A DNA stretch of 64,000 nucleotides from Providencia burhodogranariea DSM 19968 (GTDB lineage Bacteria; Pseudomonadota; Gammaproteobacteria; Enterobacterales; Enterobacteriaceae), in assembly GCF_000314855.2 (NCBI RefSeq), contig NZ_KB233226.1, positions 62,001 to 126,000 on the forward strand, written 5' to 3'. The notes under the pieces are model-generated. The model did not search any database, was not told the DNA's origin, and saw only the letters and a list, made by a program, of their open reading frames with translations. The position numbers and the translations under genes were made by a program. Of the stretch, positions 17,290 to 27,041 are shown one piece after another (the first letter of the stretch is position 1; every line of letters begins with the position of its first letter).

Positions 17290-18414
17290 ATGAAAATAGC
17301 AATAATAGGAACTAATGCTTCTAGCATTTTAGGTTTCCGCAAAGATTTAATCATCTCGTTAATTGAAAAAGGACATGAAGTATTTGCTTTTGCAATTGAC
17401 TATACTTCTGATGAAAAAAACAGAGTAGAGAATTTAGGAGCCACACCAATAGATTATCAACTAAAACGAACAGGATTAAATCCTATTCATGACATTAAAA
17501 CTCTGATTCAACTAAGAAAAACCCTTATTAATATATCTCCAGATGTTGTATTTTCTTATTTTGCTAAGCCAGTTGTATTTGGCACCCTCGCCGCTGTATT
17601 AGCTAGAATACCTAAACGGATAGCTATGCTTGAAGGTTTAGGATTCACTTTTACAGAACAACCAAGGCATGTATCAATAAAAACTAAATTTATTAAGCAG
17701 ATACAAGTATATTTATATCGATTAGCTTTTCCATTTTTAGATCGTATTATTTTTCTAAATAATGATGACCCTGTAGACCTAATTGAAAAATACAATTTAA
17801 AAGTGAAAGAAGTAAATATACTTGGCGCAATCGGTTTAAATTTGAATGATTATCCTTATTCTGAGCCACCCATTCAACCAATCCGGTTTATTTTTATTGG
17901 TCGATTACTTGCAGAAAAAGGAATTCATGAATATGTTGCTGCTGCACGTCTAGTTAAAAAGAAATACCCCAATGTTGAATTTATAATTTTAGGGGGATTA
18001 GATGAGGGTAATCCTGGTGGATTAAGTCAAAACCAATTAAATGACCTTATATCTGATGAACTAATAACTTATCCTGGGCATGTTGGGTGCGTAACTGATT
18101 GGTTAGCAAAATCTAGTGTTTTTGTTTTACCATCCTACCGGGAGGGGTCACCAAGGAGTACTCAAGAAGCGATGGCTATAGGTAGAGCAGTCATTACAAC
18201 CGATGCGCCTGGCTGCCGTGAAACTGTAGAAAATGGTATAAATGGATTTATAATCCCTAAGTACGATATAAAAGCACTGGCAAATAAAATGGAATATTTT
18301 ATTACTAATCAAGAGCAAATAATTAATATGGGTAATAAAAGTTATAAAATAGCAATAGATAAATACAATGCGAATGATATTAATTCACGACTAATTAATA
18401 TGTTAATTAATTAG
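17290..18414 (+). CDS. Family 4 glycosyltransferase, PglA-like
   Basis: About 374 residues. The donor domain contains FIGRLLAEKGIHEY and the EX7E motif EGSPRSTQEAMA, followed by TTDAPGCRETV. This version of the motif and the GLGFTF segment resemble PglA-type N-acetylgalactosaminyl- or galactosyltransferases, so an alpha-linked GalNAc or Gal is a reasonable guess that would suit the galE gene nearby. The ATG at 17290 is preceded by AGAGG; a TTG at 17260 would add ten poorly supported residues. It is the last gene of the AT-rich block. Confidence 0.85.
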   Translation: MKIAIIGTNASSILGFRKDLIISLIEKGHEVFAFAIDYTSDEKNRVENLGATPIDYQLKRTGLNPIHDIKTLIQLRKTLINISPDVVFSYFAKPVVFGTLAAVLARIPKRIAMLEGLGFTFTEQPRHVSIKTKFIKQIQVYLYRLAFPFLDRIIFLNNDDPVDLIEKYNLKVKEVNILGAIGLNLNDYPYSEPPIQPIRFIFIGRLLAEKGIHEYVAAARLVKKKYPNVEFIILGGLDEGNPGGLSQNQLNDLISDELITYPGHVGCVTDWLAKSSVFVLPSYREGSPRSTQEAMAIGRAVITTDAPGCRETVENGINGFIIPKYDIKALANKMEYFITNQEQIINMGNKSYKIAIDKYNANDINSRLINMLIN

Positions 18415-18578
18415 CAATATCCAATTTAGCATTCTAATACACTCCATATTAGTAAATTTTAAAAATTAAATCACAACGTATTATATCTAAGTTATGATTA
18501 ATCATTAAATAACAGTATCGAATTACTTTTACTAAAAATACCTTCAGTGCAAACAACTTAAAATATCATATTAAATAT

Positions 18579-18616
18579 GTATAAGTGGGGATGATGATAA
18601 TGCCCATCACTTATAC
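18579..18616 (+). terminator. Hairpin before wza
   Basis: GTATAAGTG and CACTTATAC (18579-18587, 18608-18616) can pair, with an additional GGG/CCC inside. It lies 35 bp before wza, and a TTTTTT run follows at about 18630. It may end the glycosyltransferase transcript partly, or serve as an attenuator for wza-wzb-wzc. Confidence 0.45.
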
Positions 18617-18650
18617 CTTATCTAAACATTTTTTATCATAGGATGGTCTT

Positions 18651-19805
18651 GTGCTTAGTAAGCGTCTCCCACTTACACTATTAACTGTCAGTCTGTTTCT
18701 AACCGGCTGCACAATCACTCCCGGTGTCTACATGTCAACCTCAGGTAAAAATGTTGTCGACACTGGTGATCGCGATATCTCAAAATTTGTTGATATCTAC
18801 CCGATTTCACCAAAACTATTAGATGAACTGTATACCCCACAAGATATTGCCAAACCAAACCCGACCCTTGATAAGCAACTTTCAACTTATGAGTACCGCG
18901 TTGGGGTGGGTGATGTATTAACTATAACAGTTTGGGATCACCCTGAATTGACTATTCCTGCTGGTTCATACCGTAGTGCCGCAGACTCAGGTAACTGGGT
19001 TCACTCTGATGGTACTATCTACTACCCATATATTGGTAAAGTGAAAGTTATCGGTAAAACGGTCACTGAAATCCGTACCTTAGTCAGTGATCGCCTTGCA
19101 ACTTACATTGAGTCACCGCAAGTCGATGTTAGTATCGCGGCATTCCGCTCACAGAAAATCTATGTTTCGGGTGAAGTTGGTAAGCCGGGAACATTGCCGA
19201 TTACTAACGTGCCATTAACCATTCTTGAAGCCTTTAATACCGCCGGTGGTCTAACGGAGAAAGCCGATTGGGATAATGTGGTACTAACACGTAACGGCAA
19301 AGAAATTAAAATCTCACTCCAATCCTTAGTACAGTATGGTGATTTAACTCAAAACTACCTGATGCTACCAAGTGATGTACTATATGTGCCGCGTAATGAT
19401 GGCCAAAAAGTGTTTGTGATGGGTGAAGTTAGCCAACCAACCACGTTAACCATTGATCGTGCAGGTATGAGTATTACCGAAGCCTTGAGTAAAGCCAGTG
19501 GCGTTAACCAAACCACAGCGAATGCAACCGGTGTCTTTGTTATTCGTCCACTTAAAAATCAGTCATCTGGTGATAAAGAACTTGATGAGCTGTTACCGAA
19601 GAAAATGGCGGCGGTTTATCAATTAGATTTATCGGATGCCACCTCAATGGTGATGGGCACTGAATTTAAACTCAAGCCTTATGATTTGGTCTATGTAACA
19701 GCGGCTCCTATTGTACGCTGGAACCGTTTGATTACCCAGTTACTACCAACTATCGCAGCCTATAATCAGTTAACTGAAGGCACTAAGCGTATTCATGATT
19801 GGTAA
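18651..19805 (+). CDS. wza: Outer-membrane polysaccharide export protein Wza
   Basis: A 384-residue lipoprotein close to E. coli Wza in length (379). It starts at GTG with AGGATGG upstream. The signal peptide ends in the lipobox LTGC (C20). The conserved export domain follows ([20 protein letters not shown]), then two SLBB-type repeats ([12 protein letters not shown] and [12 protein letters not shown]), and a C-terminal helix that would form the octameric pore. It carries capsule-type polymer out through the outer membrane. Codon and base use return to the host-like pattern from here on, in contrast with the genes before it. Confidence 0.95.
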   Translation: MLSKRLPLTLLTVSLFLTGCTITPGVYMSTSGKNVVDTGDRDISKFVDIYPISPKLLDELYTPQDIAKPNPTLDKQLSTYEYRVGVGDVLTITVWDHPELTIPAGSYRSAADSGNWVHSDGTIYYPYIGKVKVIGKTVTEIRTLVSDRLATYIESPQVDVSIAAFRSQKIYVSGEVGKPGTLPITNVPLTILEAFNTAGGLTEKADWDNVVLTRNGKEIKISLQSLVQYGDLTQNYLMLPSDVLYVPRNDGQKVFVMGEVSQPTTLTIDRAGMSITEALSKASGVNQTTANATGVFVIRPLKNQSSGDKELDELLPKKMAAVYQLDLSDATSMVMGTEFKLKPYDLVYVTAAPIVRWNRLITQLLPTIAAYNQLTEGTKRIHDW

Positions 19806-19810
19806 TCACC

Positions 19811-20239
19811 ATGTTTAACAATATTCTCATTGTTTGTATGGGTAATATCTGTCGCTCCCCGACAGGGGAGCGTTTGTTACAAACTCATTTTCCCGACAAA
19901 AAAATTCACTCCGCGGGTATTATCGCTAAAAATGATATGCCCGCCTATGATAGTTCAATCCGCATTGCCCAAAACCATAGCCTCTCATTAGAAAACCACC
20001 AGTCACGTCGTTTAACCAGCGAATTAGCTAAAGAAGCAGACTTAATCCTAGTGATGGAATGCTCACATATTGATAAAATCCATCGGCAATTCCCCGAAAC
20101 CCGTGGAAAAGTGATGCTGTTTGGTCAATGGCTAAATAAAACTGAAATCCCAGATCCCCATAAACGTAGTGATGAAATGTTTGAACATGTTTATCAACTA
20201 ATGGAAAAAGCCGTCTTGCAGTGGCAAGGGAAAATTTAA
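19811..20239 (+). CDS. wzb: Low-molecular-weight protein tyrosine phosphatase Wzb
   Basis: A 142-residue phosphatase with the catalytic loop C9-x5-R15 (CMGNICRS) and the C-terminal general acid in IPDPHKRSDEMF. It removes phosphate from the tyrosine cluster of Wzc, and this cycle controls polymer length and export. The ATG at 19811, six bases past the wza stop, aligns with E. coli Wzb (147); a TTG at 19799 would overlap wza without support. It lies 34 bp ahead of wzc. Confidence 0.94.
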   Translation: MFNNILIVCMGNICRSPTGERLLQTHFPDKKIHSAGIIAKNDMPAYDSSIRIAQNHSLSLENHQSRRLTSELAKEADLILVMECSHIDKIHRQFPETRGKVMLFGQWLNKTEIPDPHKRSDEMFEHVYQLMEKAVLQWQGKI

Positions 20240-20273
20240 TTTTACTTTTGGAAGACTCAACGTTTAACTGATT

Positions 20274-22352
20274 ATGAACATGACAAAACACAGCTCCCCA
20301 GCCTCAGATGAAATCGACCTGTTGGCGTTATTTAAAGTATTAAAGTCGAGCTACCTTAAAATTGGCTTTTTTACCATTATCTTTATTTTAATTGCCGCGG
20401 CGTATAGCTTTCTAGCAACCCCGATTTACCAAGCAAACGCCACGCTGCAATATGATAAAATGAGCCAAGTCTCGCTATTAGACCAAATGAGCGATGTCAT
20501 GCCATTTGCAAATAATAATAGCCAAGTAGACTCTGAGATTGAAGTGATTAAATCACGGATGGTATTGGGTAAAACAGTCGCTAACCTTAATTTAGATACC
20601 AGTATCACTCCAGCCGGCTTTTTAAATAAAATATTCAAAAGTGATGCCCAAGCCACTGTTGCACTTTATTTCGTACCCGATACTTTGGTCGGGGAACCTG
20701 CAACTTTAACCTATTTAGGTGACAACCAGTATTCACTGAATATTGATGGGCAAGTGGTCGAAGGTAAAGTTGGTGAATTACTCAAGCATGATGATATAAA
20801 CCTATTAGTATCATCTTTAGTTGCAGAGGTAGGCCAAGAATTTACATTGGTTAAAAATGCCCGCTATCAAACAATTGAAAATCTGCGTAATACCCTAACC
20901 ATTGCTGAAGTCGGTAAAGGAACAGGTATTCTTAGCATGTCAATTAAAGGGGCTGATAAAGCTGAGAACGTTAAAATCCTTAATAGTATTATTCAAAACT
21001 ATGTTGACCAAAATACCGAGCGTAAGAAAGAAGTTACTAATAACACGCTACTGTTTTTAGACGAATACTTACCGAAAATTAAAACCAAACTGGATAACTA
21101 CGAAAACCAGTTAAATACTTTCCGTAAAAAGAATGAATCGATTGATTTATCTTTAGAAGCAAAAGCTGCACTTGATACCGCATTGCAGGTCGAAGCAAAG
21201 CTTAATGAGCTCACTTTTAAAGAAGTCGAAATACAGCAACTGTATACCCGAAATCACCCTGCTTATCAGTCACTGATTGATAAACGCCAGCAGCTGTTAC
21301 GTGAAAAAGATAAAATTACCCAAAGTATTCAGAAGTTACCGAATACTCAGCAACAGATTGTGCGTTTAACCCGTGATGTGGAGTCTGAGCAAGCGATTTA
21401 CAACCAATTAGTGGGCAAACAGCAAGAACTTAGCGTATTAAACTCCGGTATTACTGCGGATGTGCGAATTATTGACACTGCTGAGTCACAGCCTAATGCC
21501 GTTGCGCCGAAAAAAGCATTAATTTTAGTTCTCGCTGCCATTCTCGGTTTTATTATCGGTTGCGCGTATGTGATTGCTCGTGAATTTTTTAATAATAAAA
21601 TTAAAGGAACGGAAGATATTGATGCGCTGGGAATTAACGTTTATGCGACGATCCCGTACTCAGAAGTTGAGAAAAAAATGGTTGCGGCTGGTAATAAACG
21701 GCCACTTTCCCTTGAAAACCCAGCAGATACCGCAGTTGAAGCCATTCGTTCCCTGAGAACCAGTGTCTACTTCTCAGTCATGAACCAAGGTAACAATCTT
21801 GTCATGGTCACCAGTGCTTCGCCTGGGGTCGGTAAAAGCTTTGTCACCTCTAACATGGCGGTTGTGTTAGCAAATGCGGGCAAAAAAGTGCTGTTGATAG
21901 ACACTGACTTACGTAAAGGCCGTATTCATCAAGCTTTTGATTTAAATAATGAGTCAGGCCTTTCTGAGTACTTATCTCAACAAGATACCACCCAGCCAAC
22001 GATTCACCGCAGTGTAATTGAAAATCTTGATGTTCTTTGCCGTGGTAAAAACGTCACTCACTCCTCTGAACTGCTAATGAGTGAGCGTTTCAAGCATTTG
22101 CTCGATGACGTGAAAGGGCAATATGATATTGTGGTTATTGATACCGCACCGATACTCGCCATTACAGACTCCGCGGTAATCGGTAAATATGTCGGTACTT
22201 CACTGCTTATCGCCTTCTACGGCGTGAATACGGTGAAAGATGTTGAACTGTCGATGAAACGCTTTAAGCAAAATGATATTGAAATCACAGGTGTGATCCT
22301 CAATGGTATCGATTCAAAATCAGACGACTATAACTATGTGTATGAATACTAG
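20274..22352 (+). CDS. wzc: Polysaccharide co-polymerase and tyrosine autokinase Wzc
   Basis: A 692-residue inner-membrane BY-kinase. It has an N-terminal Wzz domain with a first span at about 25-45, a long periplasmic coiled-coil region, and a second span near 420-440. The cytoplasmic kinase has Walker A (SPGVGKS, near 517-523), Walker A' ([12 protein letters not shown]) and Walker B (DIVVIDTAP). The C-terminal tail ends with four tyrosines in alternate positions (YNYVYEY), fewer than in E. coli Wzc (720 residues). It sets chain length and couples polymerisation to Wza export. A second ATG lies two codons in, so the start is uncertain by that much. Confidence 0.95.
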   Translation: MNMTKHSSPASDEIDLLALFKVLKSSYLKIGFFTIIFILIAAAYSFLATPIYQANATLQYDKMSQVSLLDQMSDVMPFANNNSQVDSEIEVIKSRMVLGKTVANLNLDTSITPAGFLNKIFKSDAQATVALYFVPDTLVGEPATLTYLGDNQYSLNIDGQVVEGKVGELLKHDDINLLVSSLVAEVGQEFTLVKNARYQTIENLRNTLTIAEVGKGTGILSMSIKGADKAENVKILNSIIQNYVDQNTERKKEVTNNTLLFLDEYLPKIKTKLDNYENQLNTFRKKNESIDLSLEAKAALDTALQVEAKLNELTFKEVEIQQLYTRNHPAYQSLIDKRQQLLREKDKITQSIQKLPNTQQQIVRLTRDVESEQAIYNQLVGKQQELSVLNSGITADVRIIDTAESQPNAVAPKKALILVLAAILGFIIGCAYVIAREFFNNKIKGTEDIDALGINVYATIPYSEVEKKMVAAGNKRPLSLENPADTAVEAIRSLRTSVYFSVMNQGNNLVMVTSASPGVGKSFVTSNMAVVLANAGKKVLLIDTDLRKGRIHQAFDLNNESGLSEYLSQQDTTQPTIHRSVIENLDVLCRGKNVTHSSELLMSERFKHLLDDVKGQYDIVVIDTAPILAITDSAVIGKYVGTSLLIAFYGVNTVKDVELSMKRFKQNDIEITGVILNGIDSKSDDYNYVYEY

Positions 22353-22369
22353 CCGCACAGGAAAGTGAA

Positions 22370-23395
22370 ATGAATAACGCAAAAGTCTTAGTAACTGGCG
22401 GGCTTGGCTACATTGGTAGCCATACCTGTGTACAGATGATTGAACAAGGTATTCAGCCGATTATTTTAGATAATCTGTGCAATGCCAACCCTGAAGTGCT
22501 TAACCGCATTGAAACGATTACCGGTACAAAACCGACTTTTTATGAAGGTGATGTGCGTGATCAGACTATTTTAGACGCAATTTTTGCTGAGCATGCCATC
22601 AGTTCAGTCATTCATTTTGCTGGCTTAAAAGCGGTCGGCGAGTCAGTACAAAAACCGATTGAGTACTATGACAATAACGTCAATGGGACTTTGGTATTGA
22701 TTGAGAGCATGAAAAAGGCAAACGTAAAAAGCCTGATCTTTAGTTCTTCTGCGACTGTGTATGGCGACCCTGAAGAAGTGCCACTAACCGAAGAATCAAC
22801 GGTTGGCGGTACGACTAATCCATACGGCACAAGCAAATATATGGTTGAGCGTATTCTCACTGACCTGAATATTGCTGACAAGGAATGGTCTCTAACTTTA
22901 CTGCGCTATTTTAACCCTGTTGGTGCTCATCAATCCGGTTTGATTGGTGAAGACCCTCAAGGTATTCCAAATAACTTAACACCTTATATTGCGCAGGTGG
23001 CGGTTGGTCGTCATAAAGAAGTGATGGTCTTTGGTTCTGATTACCCAACACCAGATGGAACTGGGGTGCGTGATTATATCCATGTGATGGATTTAGCGAG
23101 CGGGCATATTGCCGCCTTAAATAAAGTAAGCCAAAAAGCGGGATTGCATACTTATAATTTAGGAACAGGTAAAGGCACTAGCGTTTTAGAGATGATTGCC
23201 GCATTTGAAAAAGCATCTGATAAGCACATTCCATATAAAATTGTTGATCGTCGCCCGGGTGATATCGCTGAGTGTTGGTCTAGCCCTAAAAAAGCACTGG
23301 CAGATTTAGGTTGGCAGGCTCAGTACTCTGTTCAAGATATGGTCAATGATAGCTGGCGCTGGCAAGCTCAAAACCCTAACGGCTATAAACGTTAA
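22370..23395 (+). CDS. galE: UDP-glucose 4-epimerase
   Basis: A 341-residue short-chain dehydrogenase/reductase. It has the NAD-binding [11 protein letters not shown] at the N-terminus, a catalytic serine in SSSATVYG, and YxxxK in YGTSKYMVE. It interconverts UDP-glucose and UDP-galactose, and some members also act on UDP-GlcNAc/UDP-GalNAc. It is the only nucleotide-sugar gene in the locus and would supply Gal or GalNAc to the repeat unit. It lies 17 bp after wzc with AGGAAAG upstream, and its transcript ends at a strong terminator, which marks the right border of the polysaccharide operon. Confidence 0.95.
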   Translation: MNNAKVLVTGGLGYIGSHTCVQMIEQGIQPIILDNLCNANPEVLNRIETITGTKPTFYEGDVRDQTILDAIFAEHAISSVIHFAGLKAVGESVQKPIEYYDNNVNGTLVLIESMKKANVKSLIFSSSATVYGDPEEVPLTEESTVGGTTNPYGTSKYMVERILTDLNIADKEWSLTLLRYFNPVGAHQSGLIGEDPQGIPNNLTPYIAQVAVGRHKEVMVFGSDYPTPDGTGVRDYIHVMDLASGHIAALNKVSQKAGLHTYNLGTGKGTSVLEMIAAFEKASDKHIPYKIVDRRPGDIAECWSSPKKALADLGWQAQYSVQDMVNDSWRWQAQNPNGYKR

Positions 23396-23421
23396 GCGTT
23401 AATTAAATCCAATACATTTGA

Positions 23422-23456
23422 AAGCGGGCGCATAATCAAGCCCGCTTTTTTGTTTT
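23422..23456 (+). terminator. Terminator after galE
   Basis: AAGCGGGC and GCCCGCTT (23422-23429, 23440-23447) form an 8-bp stem, continued by TTTTTGTTTTT. It is a canonical Rho-independent terminator for the polysaccharide operon. Confidence 0.93.
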
Positions 23457-23465
23457 TATACTTTA

Positions 23466-23612
23466 TACAAGTCATACTTCAAGTTGTATGCCAGCAGAAA
23501 ATTAAACCGATTCTCGCTTAATAAGCTCAGTGCGGTATGAGTAATCTGTTCATTTAATTTAAACGATAACGCAGATATTCCTTAACAACCACATGCAACT
23601 TGATTGATTTGC
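23466..23612. repeat. Palindrome-ended intergenic repeat, copy 2
   Basis: The left arm AAGTCATACTTCAAGTTG (from about 23469) and right arm CATGCAACTTGATTGATTT (23592-23610) are degenerate inverted copies of the family arm. It fills the gap between galE and trmL. Confidence 0.6.
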
Positions 23613-23670
23613 GCGTAAAATCCTTACCTATTGTTTCCCTTAACTTTGCTGCTTAATGTAGCCATTCTCT

Positions 23671-24174
23671 ATGCCACATATTGTTTTGTTCGAACCTGAA
23701 ATCCCACCAAATACGGGCAATATTATTCGTCTTTGTGCCAATACTGGCTTTAGCCTTCACCTTATTCATCCGCTTGGTTTTACTTGGGATGATAAGCGTC
23801 TGCGCCGTGCAGGGTTAGATTACAGCGAATTTGCGGATATCAAACATCATCATGATTACTTTGCTTTTTTAGAAAGTGAAGGCTTGAACCCTGATAATAA
23901 CCAGTCTGCTACTGGGGCGCGGGTATTTGCGCTGACCACCAAAGGTAAGCCTAGCCATAGCAATGTCAGCTATCAACAAGATGATTATTTGATGTTTGGC
24001 CCTGAGACTCGTGGGCTGCCACCTTATGTGCTGGACAATATGCCAATAGAACAAAAAATTCGCATTCCAATGCTTGCCGATAGCCGCAGTATGAATTTAT
24101 CGAATTCAGTGGCAGTGGTGGTATTTGAAGCATGGCGGCAATTGGGTTACCCCGGCGCACTGCTTAAAGATTGA
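23671..24174 (+). CDS. trmL: tRNA (cytidine/uridine-34 2'-O)-methyltransferase TrmL
   Basis: A 167-residue SPOUT methyltransferase (YibK). The N-terminus is [23 protein letters not shown], and the knot region is built from [12 protein letters not shown] and [26 protein letters not shown]. It methylates the wobble ribose of tRNA-Leu. It is slightly longer than the E. coli enzyme (157). It forms the conserved right border of the O-antigen/capsule locus and faces cysE across a short gap holding a 14-bp palindrome. Confidence 0.95.
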   Translation: MPHIVLFEPEIPPNTGNIIRLCANTGFSLHLIHPLGFTWDDKRLRRAGLDYSEFADIKHHHDYFAFLESEGLNPDNNQSATGARVFALTTKGKPSHSNVSYQQDDYLMFGPETRGLPPYVLDNMPIEQKIRIPMLADSRSMNLSNSVAVVVFEAWRQLGYPGALLKD

Positions 24175-24228
24175 ATATGATTAGAGCTCAATATTAGATT
24201 GATTGGGCTTTGATTTATGATTAAAAAA

Positions 24229-24242
24229 CGTGACATGTCACG
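24229..24242. promoter_or_regulatory. 14-bp palindrome CGTGACATGTCACG between convergent genes
   Basis: A perfect inverted repeat preceded by AAAAAA and followed within a few bases by ATTTTTT. It lies between the ends of trmL and cysE. The flanking A and T tracts allow a weak two-way terminator, but a protein-binding site is equally possible. The inner 12 bp recur at 32564-32575 in a similar setting. Confidence 0.45.
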
Positions 24243-24327
24243 CCGAATTTTTTATCACAAAGTTGAGTCACGCAATAAGCTTTATTGATACTCGCATTCA
24301 ATAATCAATTAAAAGATTACGAATAAA

Positions 24328-25149
24328 TCAAATGCCATCACCATCTTCAAAGCCATAAAGAGCGCCGTTGAAGTTTTGATCCATTTCGAGTGAAGGTTTA
24401 TCGCTATTAGGTTTACCAACTATACGGGCGGGCACGCCAGCAACGGTGGTATGAGGGGGAACATCACGCAGTACAACAGAGCCTGCGCCAATCTTAGCAC
24501 CACGGCCTATTTCAATATTGCCCAGAATTTTAGCACCGGCACCAATCATCACGCCTTCACGCACCTTTGGGTGACGGTCGCCACAGGTTTTCCCTGTACC
24601 GCCCAATGTGACAGATTGCAAAATTGAAACATCATTTTCAACAACCGCAGTTTCACCAATGACGATACCCGTTGCATGGTCAAGCATGATGCCACAACCA
24701 ATTCGAGCCGCAGGATGAATATCCACCCCAAACGAGACTGAAACCTGATTTTGTAGATAAATCGCTAATGCTTGGCGGCCTTCTAGCCATAACCAATGGC
24801 CAATTCGATAGGCTTGCAGTGCATGAAAACCTTTCAGGTATAGTAGTGGGGTTGAGTATTTATCCACCGCAGGGTCACGTAAGCGTACGGCTGATAGATC
24901 CATAGCCGCAGAAAAAATCATTTGTTCATCATTACGATACGCTTCTTCAACAATCTCCCTCACTTCTATTGCAGGCATGATCGGGGAGCTAAGCTTGTTT
25001 GCTAACATATAACTCAGCGCGCGACCAAGGTTGTCATGCTTTAGCAGCGTTGCATTAAAAAAACTGGCTAGCAGTGGTTCACATTCAGCAAGTGACTTTG
25101 CTTCATCTTTGATAAACCCCCAAATCCTATCCAATTCTTCTCGCGACAT
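24328..25149 (-). CDS. cysE: Serine O-acetyltransferase CysE
   Basis: A 273-residue protein equal in length to E. coli CysE. The N-terminal helical domain carries the ALSYMLANKL and AVDKYSTPLLYLKGFHALQAYR segments. The C-terminal left-handed beta helix has the catalytic HPAARIGCGIMLDHATG, then GGTGKTCGDRHPKV. It makes O-acetylserine from serine and acetyl-CoA as the first step of cysteine synthesis and is feedback-inhibited by cysteine. It follows gpsA and secB in the E. coli order, but a repeat copy separates it from gpsA. Confidence 0.96.
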   Translation of the reverse strand: MSREELDRIWGFIKDEAKSLAECEPLLASFFNATLLKHDNLGRALSYMLANKLSSPIMPAIEVREIVEEAYRNDEQMIFSAAMDLSAVRLRDPAVDKYSTPLLYLKGFHALQAYRIGHWLWLEGRQALAIYLQNQVSVSFGVDIHPAARIGCGIMLDHATGIVIGETAVVENDVSILQSVTLGGTGKTCGDRHPKVREGVMIGAGAKILGNIEIGRGAKIGAGSVVLRDVPPHTTVAGVPARIVGKPNSDKPSLEMDQNFNGALYGFEDGDGI

Positions 25150-25178
25150 AATGACTCACTTAAAATTTATTATTTTAG

Positions 25179-25302
25179 ATACCTTATACTTCAAATTGCT
25201 TGATTGCGAATGAAGCTCAGCGAGTTGGGGCATATTGTTTATTTATGACCCCACCACCTGCTTTTTTTGTCACAGACAAGCAACTTGAATGATTTTAGGT
25301 AT
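25179..25302. repeat. Palindrome-ended intergenic repeat, copy 3
   Basis: The left arm ATACCTTATACTTCAAATTGC (25179-25199) and right arm GCAACTTGAATGATTTTAGG (from 25280) are inverted copies. The right end runs into gpsA, and its TTA supplies the gpsA stop codon (25295-25297). It lies between gpsA and cysE, which are close together in E. coli. Confidence 0.65.
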
Positions 25303-26329
25303 TGTCTTTAGATTTTGACATGTCGGCAATTTCATCTTTTGTTGCACGTCCCAATAGGGCTTGTGCTGCCTCTAAAACATTTTTATGGCAATAGAGTATT
25401 TGATAAATTTGCTCAGTAATTGGCATCTCAACACCTGCACGCTCAGCCAGTGCTTTCACTTCTTTAGTATTGCGATAACCTTCAACTACTTGGCCAATCT
25501 CTTGTTCTGCTTCTGTCACGCTAACACCATGACCAAGCATCATACCAAAACGACGGTTACGAGATTGGTTATCAGTACAGGTTAACACTAAGTCACCTAA
25601 CCCTGCCATGCCCATAAAGGTGGAAGGATCTGCACCCAAAGCAGCACCAAGACGACTCATCTCAGCAAGACCACGCGTGATTAAAGCGGTACGTGCATTG
25701 GCACCAAAACCCATGCCATCTGAGATACCCGCGCCGATAGCAATAACGTTCTTAACCGCGCCGCCCAGTTGTACTCCAACCATATCGGAGTTCTTATACA
25801 CTCGGAAGCTTTTACCGCAATGGAATAGCTGCTGAAGTTCATCACCAAATTGGCTATCAGTCGCTGCGATTGAAATCGCTGTCGGCATGCCTGCGGCTAA
25901 CTCTTTGGCAAAAGTCGGCCCCGATAAAACCGCGAGAGGAATTTCATTGCCTAATACTTCACGTGCTACATCTTGTAATAAGCGCCCCGTGTCTCTCTCT
26001 AAGCCTTTGGTTGCCCAAATAATGCGTGAGCCAGCTCGAAGATAAGGTTGGATTTGCTTGAGTACATCACCAAAAACATGGCTAGGTACCACGATCAAGA
26101 TATTAAGACTCACTTCCACGGCGCGTTTAAGATCCGTTTCGAGAGATAAACTATCAGGGAAAGAAACGCCAGGCAAAAACGCCTGATTGCTACGTTCTTG
26201 TTCTAACTTATGGATATGCTTAGGGTCATGGCCCCAAAGCACAACCTGATGGCTATTACGTGCTAACGTAATTGCTAAAGCGGTGCCGTAAGAACCGGCA
26301 CCGATCACTGTCATTGAAGCAGTATTCAT
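25295..26329 (-). CDS. gpsA: Glycerol-3-phosphate dehydrogenase [NAD(P)+] GpsA
   Basis: A 344-residue enzyme with the dinucleotide-binding [10 protein letters not shown] near the N-terminus. Catalytic lysines lie in ATKGLE and [12 protein letters not shown], followed by [14 protein letters not shown]. It reduces dihydroxyacetone phosphate to sn-glycerol 3-phosphate, the start of phospholipid synthesis. It follows secB by 8 bp. The last codon and stop lie in the edge of a repeat copy, so the C-terminus may differ slightly from relatives. Confidence 0.96.
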   Translation of the reverse strand: MNTASMTVIGAGSYGTALAITLARNSHQVVLWGHDPKHIHKLEQERSNQAFLPGVSFPDSLSLETDLKRAVEVSLNILIVVPSHVFGDVLKQIQPYLRAGSRIIWATKGLERDTGRLLQDVAREVLGNEIPLAVLSGPTFAKELAAGMPTAISIAATDSQFGDELQQLFHCGKSFRVYKNSDMVGVQLGGAVKNVIAIGAGISDGMGFGANARTALITRGLAEMSRLGAALGADPSTFMGMAGLGDLVLTCTDNQSRNRRFGMMLGHGVSVTEAEQEIGQVVEGYRNTKEVKALAERAGVEMPITEQIYQILYCHKNVLEAAQALLGRATKDEIADMSKSKDNT

Positions 26330-26337
26330 TAAGCGTC

Positions 26338-26802
26338 CTATTGAACTTCGCTGCTCGGCGCTTGTTCACCTTGCTGCTGCAAATAGCTCATAAATAGCGC
26401 ATCAAAGTTTACTGGAGCCAGGTTCAGCTGAGGGAATGTACCACGACCGACCATGCTTGTGATTGCTTCACGTGCATATGGGAACAGAATGTTCGGGCAG
26501 TATGCACCTAAACAATGCGCCATTTGCGTACCATCGATACCTTCGATAGAGAAAACACCTGCTTGCTGAACTTCGCACAGGAATGCAGTTTCTTCACCCA
26601 GTTTTGCTGTTGTAGTAACACGCAAAACAACTTCATAAACGCCTTCGCTTAATTGGGTAGAAGAGGTATCCAAATCCAATTTAATTTCTGGCTGCCACTC
26701 ATGTTGGAAAATATGTGGTGCATTAGGTGCTTCAAATGAAATATCTTTGGTATAGATACGTTGGATTTGAAATACCATTTCTGAGTTGTTTTGTTCTGAC
26801 AT
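26338..26802 (-). CDS. secB: Protein-export chaperone SecB
   Basis: A 154-residue cytosolic tetrameric chaperone, one residue shorter than E. coli SecB. It is recognisable by the [19 protein letters not shown] start, the [18 protein letters not shown] core and the [15 protein letters not shown] segment. It holds preproteins unfolded and passes them to SecA. In E. coli grxC lies directly upstream, but here the 239 bp upstream contain a repeat copy and no grxC. Confidence 0.97.
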   Translation of the reverse strand: MSEQNNSEMVFQIQRIYTKDISFEAPNAPHIFQHEWQPEIKLDLDTSSTQLSEGVYEVVLRVTTTAKLGEETAFLCEVQQAGVFSIEGIDGTQMAHCLGAYCPNILFPYAREAITSMVGRGTFPQLNLAPVNFDALFMSYLQQQGEQAPSSEVQ

Positions 26803-26845
26803 AATTTTAGTACCTTTTAACTTCCATATGAATTTTAATCATGAA

Positions 26846-26966
26846 CCCCGTCATACGTTAAATTGCAGGGTTTGGTACAATGAAGCTTCCCAAAATTGCA
26901 GACTGATTAATGCGTATAAATAGATTTTATAATCGCCAGCCTGCAATTTAAATTATTAAGAGTATA
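26846..26966. repeat. Palindrome-ended intergenic repeat, copy 4, in the usual grxC position
   Basis: The left arm CCCCGTCATACGTTAAATTG (from 26846) and right arm CCTGCAATTTAAATTATTAAG (from 26940) are inverted family arms about 120 bp apart. The whole interval between secB and yibN is only 239 bp. Reading it on the minus strand gave no CPYC-bearing glutaredoxin. Confidence 0.6.
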
Positions 26967-27041
26967 GACTCATCAGAGCAACTTCATCTGCTACCTTTTC
27001 GCAATTTGAAAGGTTTGTATGACGCTTACATGCCGGATAAA

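Noticed and set aside
24229..24242. matS site for MatP or SlmA-binding site
   Set aside because: matS has three central bases between GTGAC and GTCAC, here there are two. The SlmA consensus core is GTGAGTACTCAC, which differs in the middle. The gene content (coaD, mutM, dut, pyrE) also suggests an origin-proximal region, not Ter.
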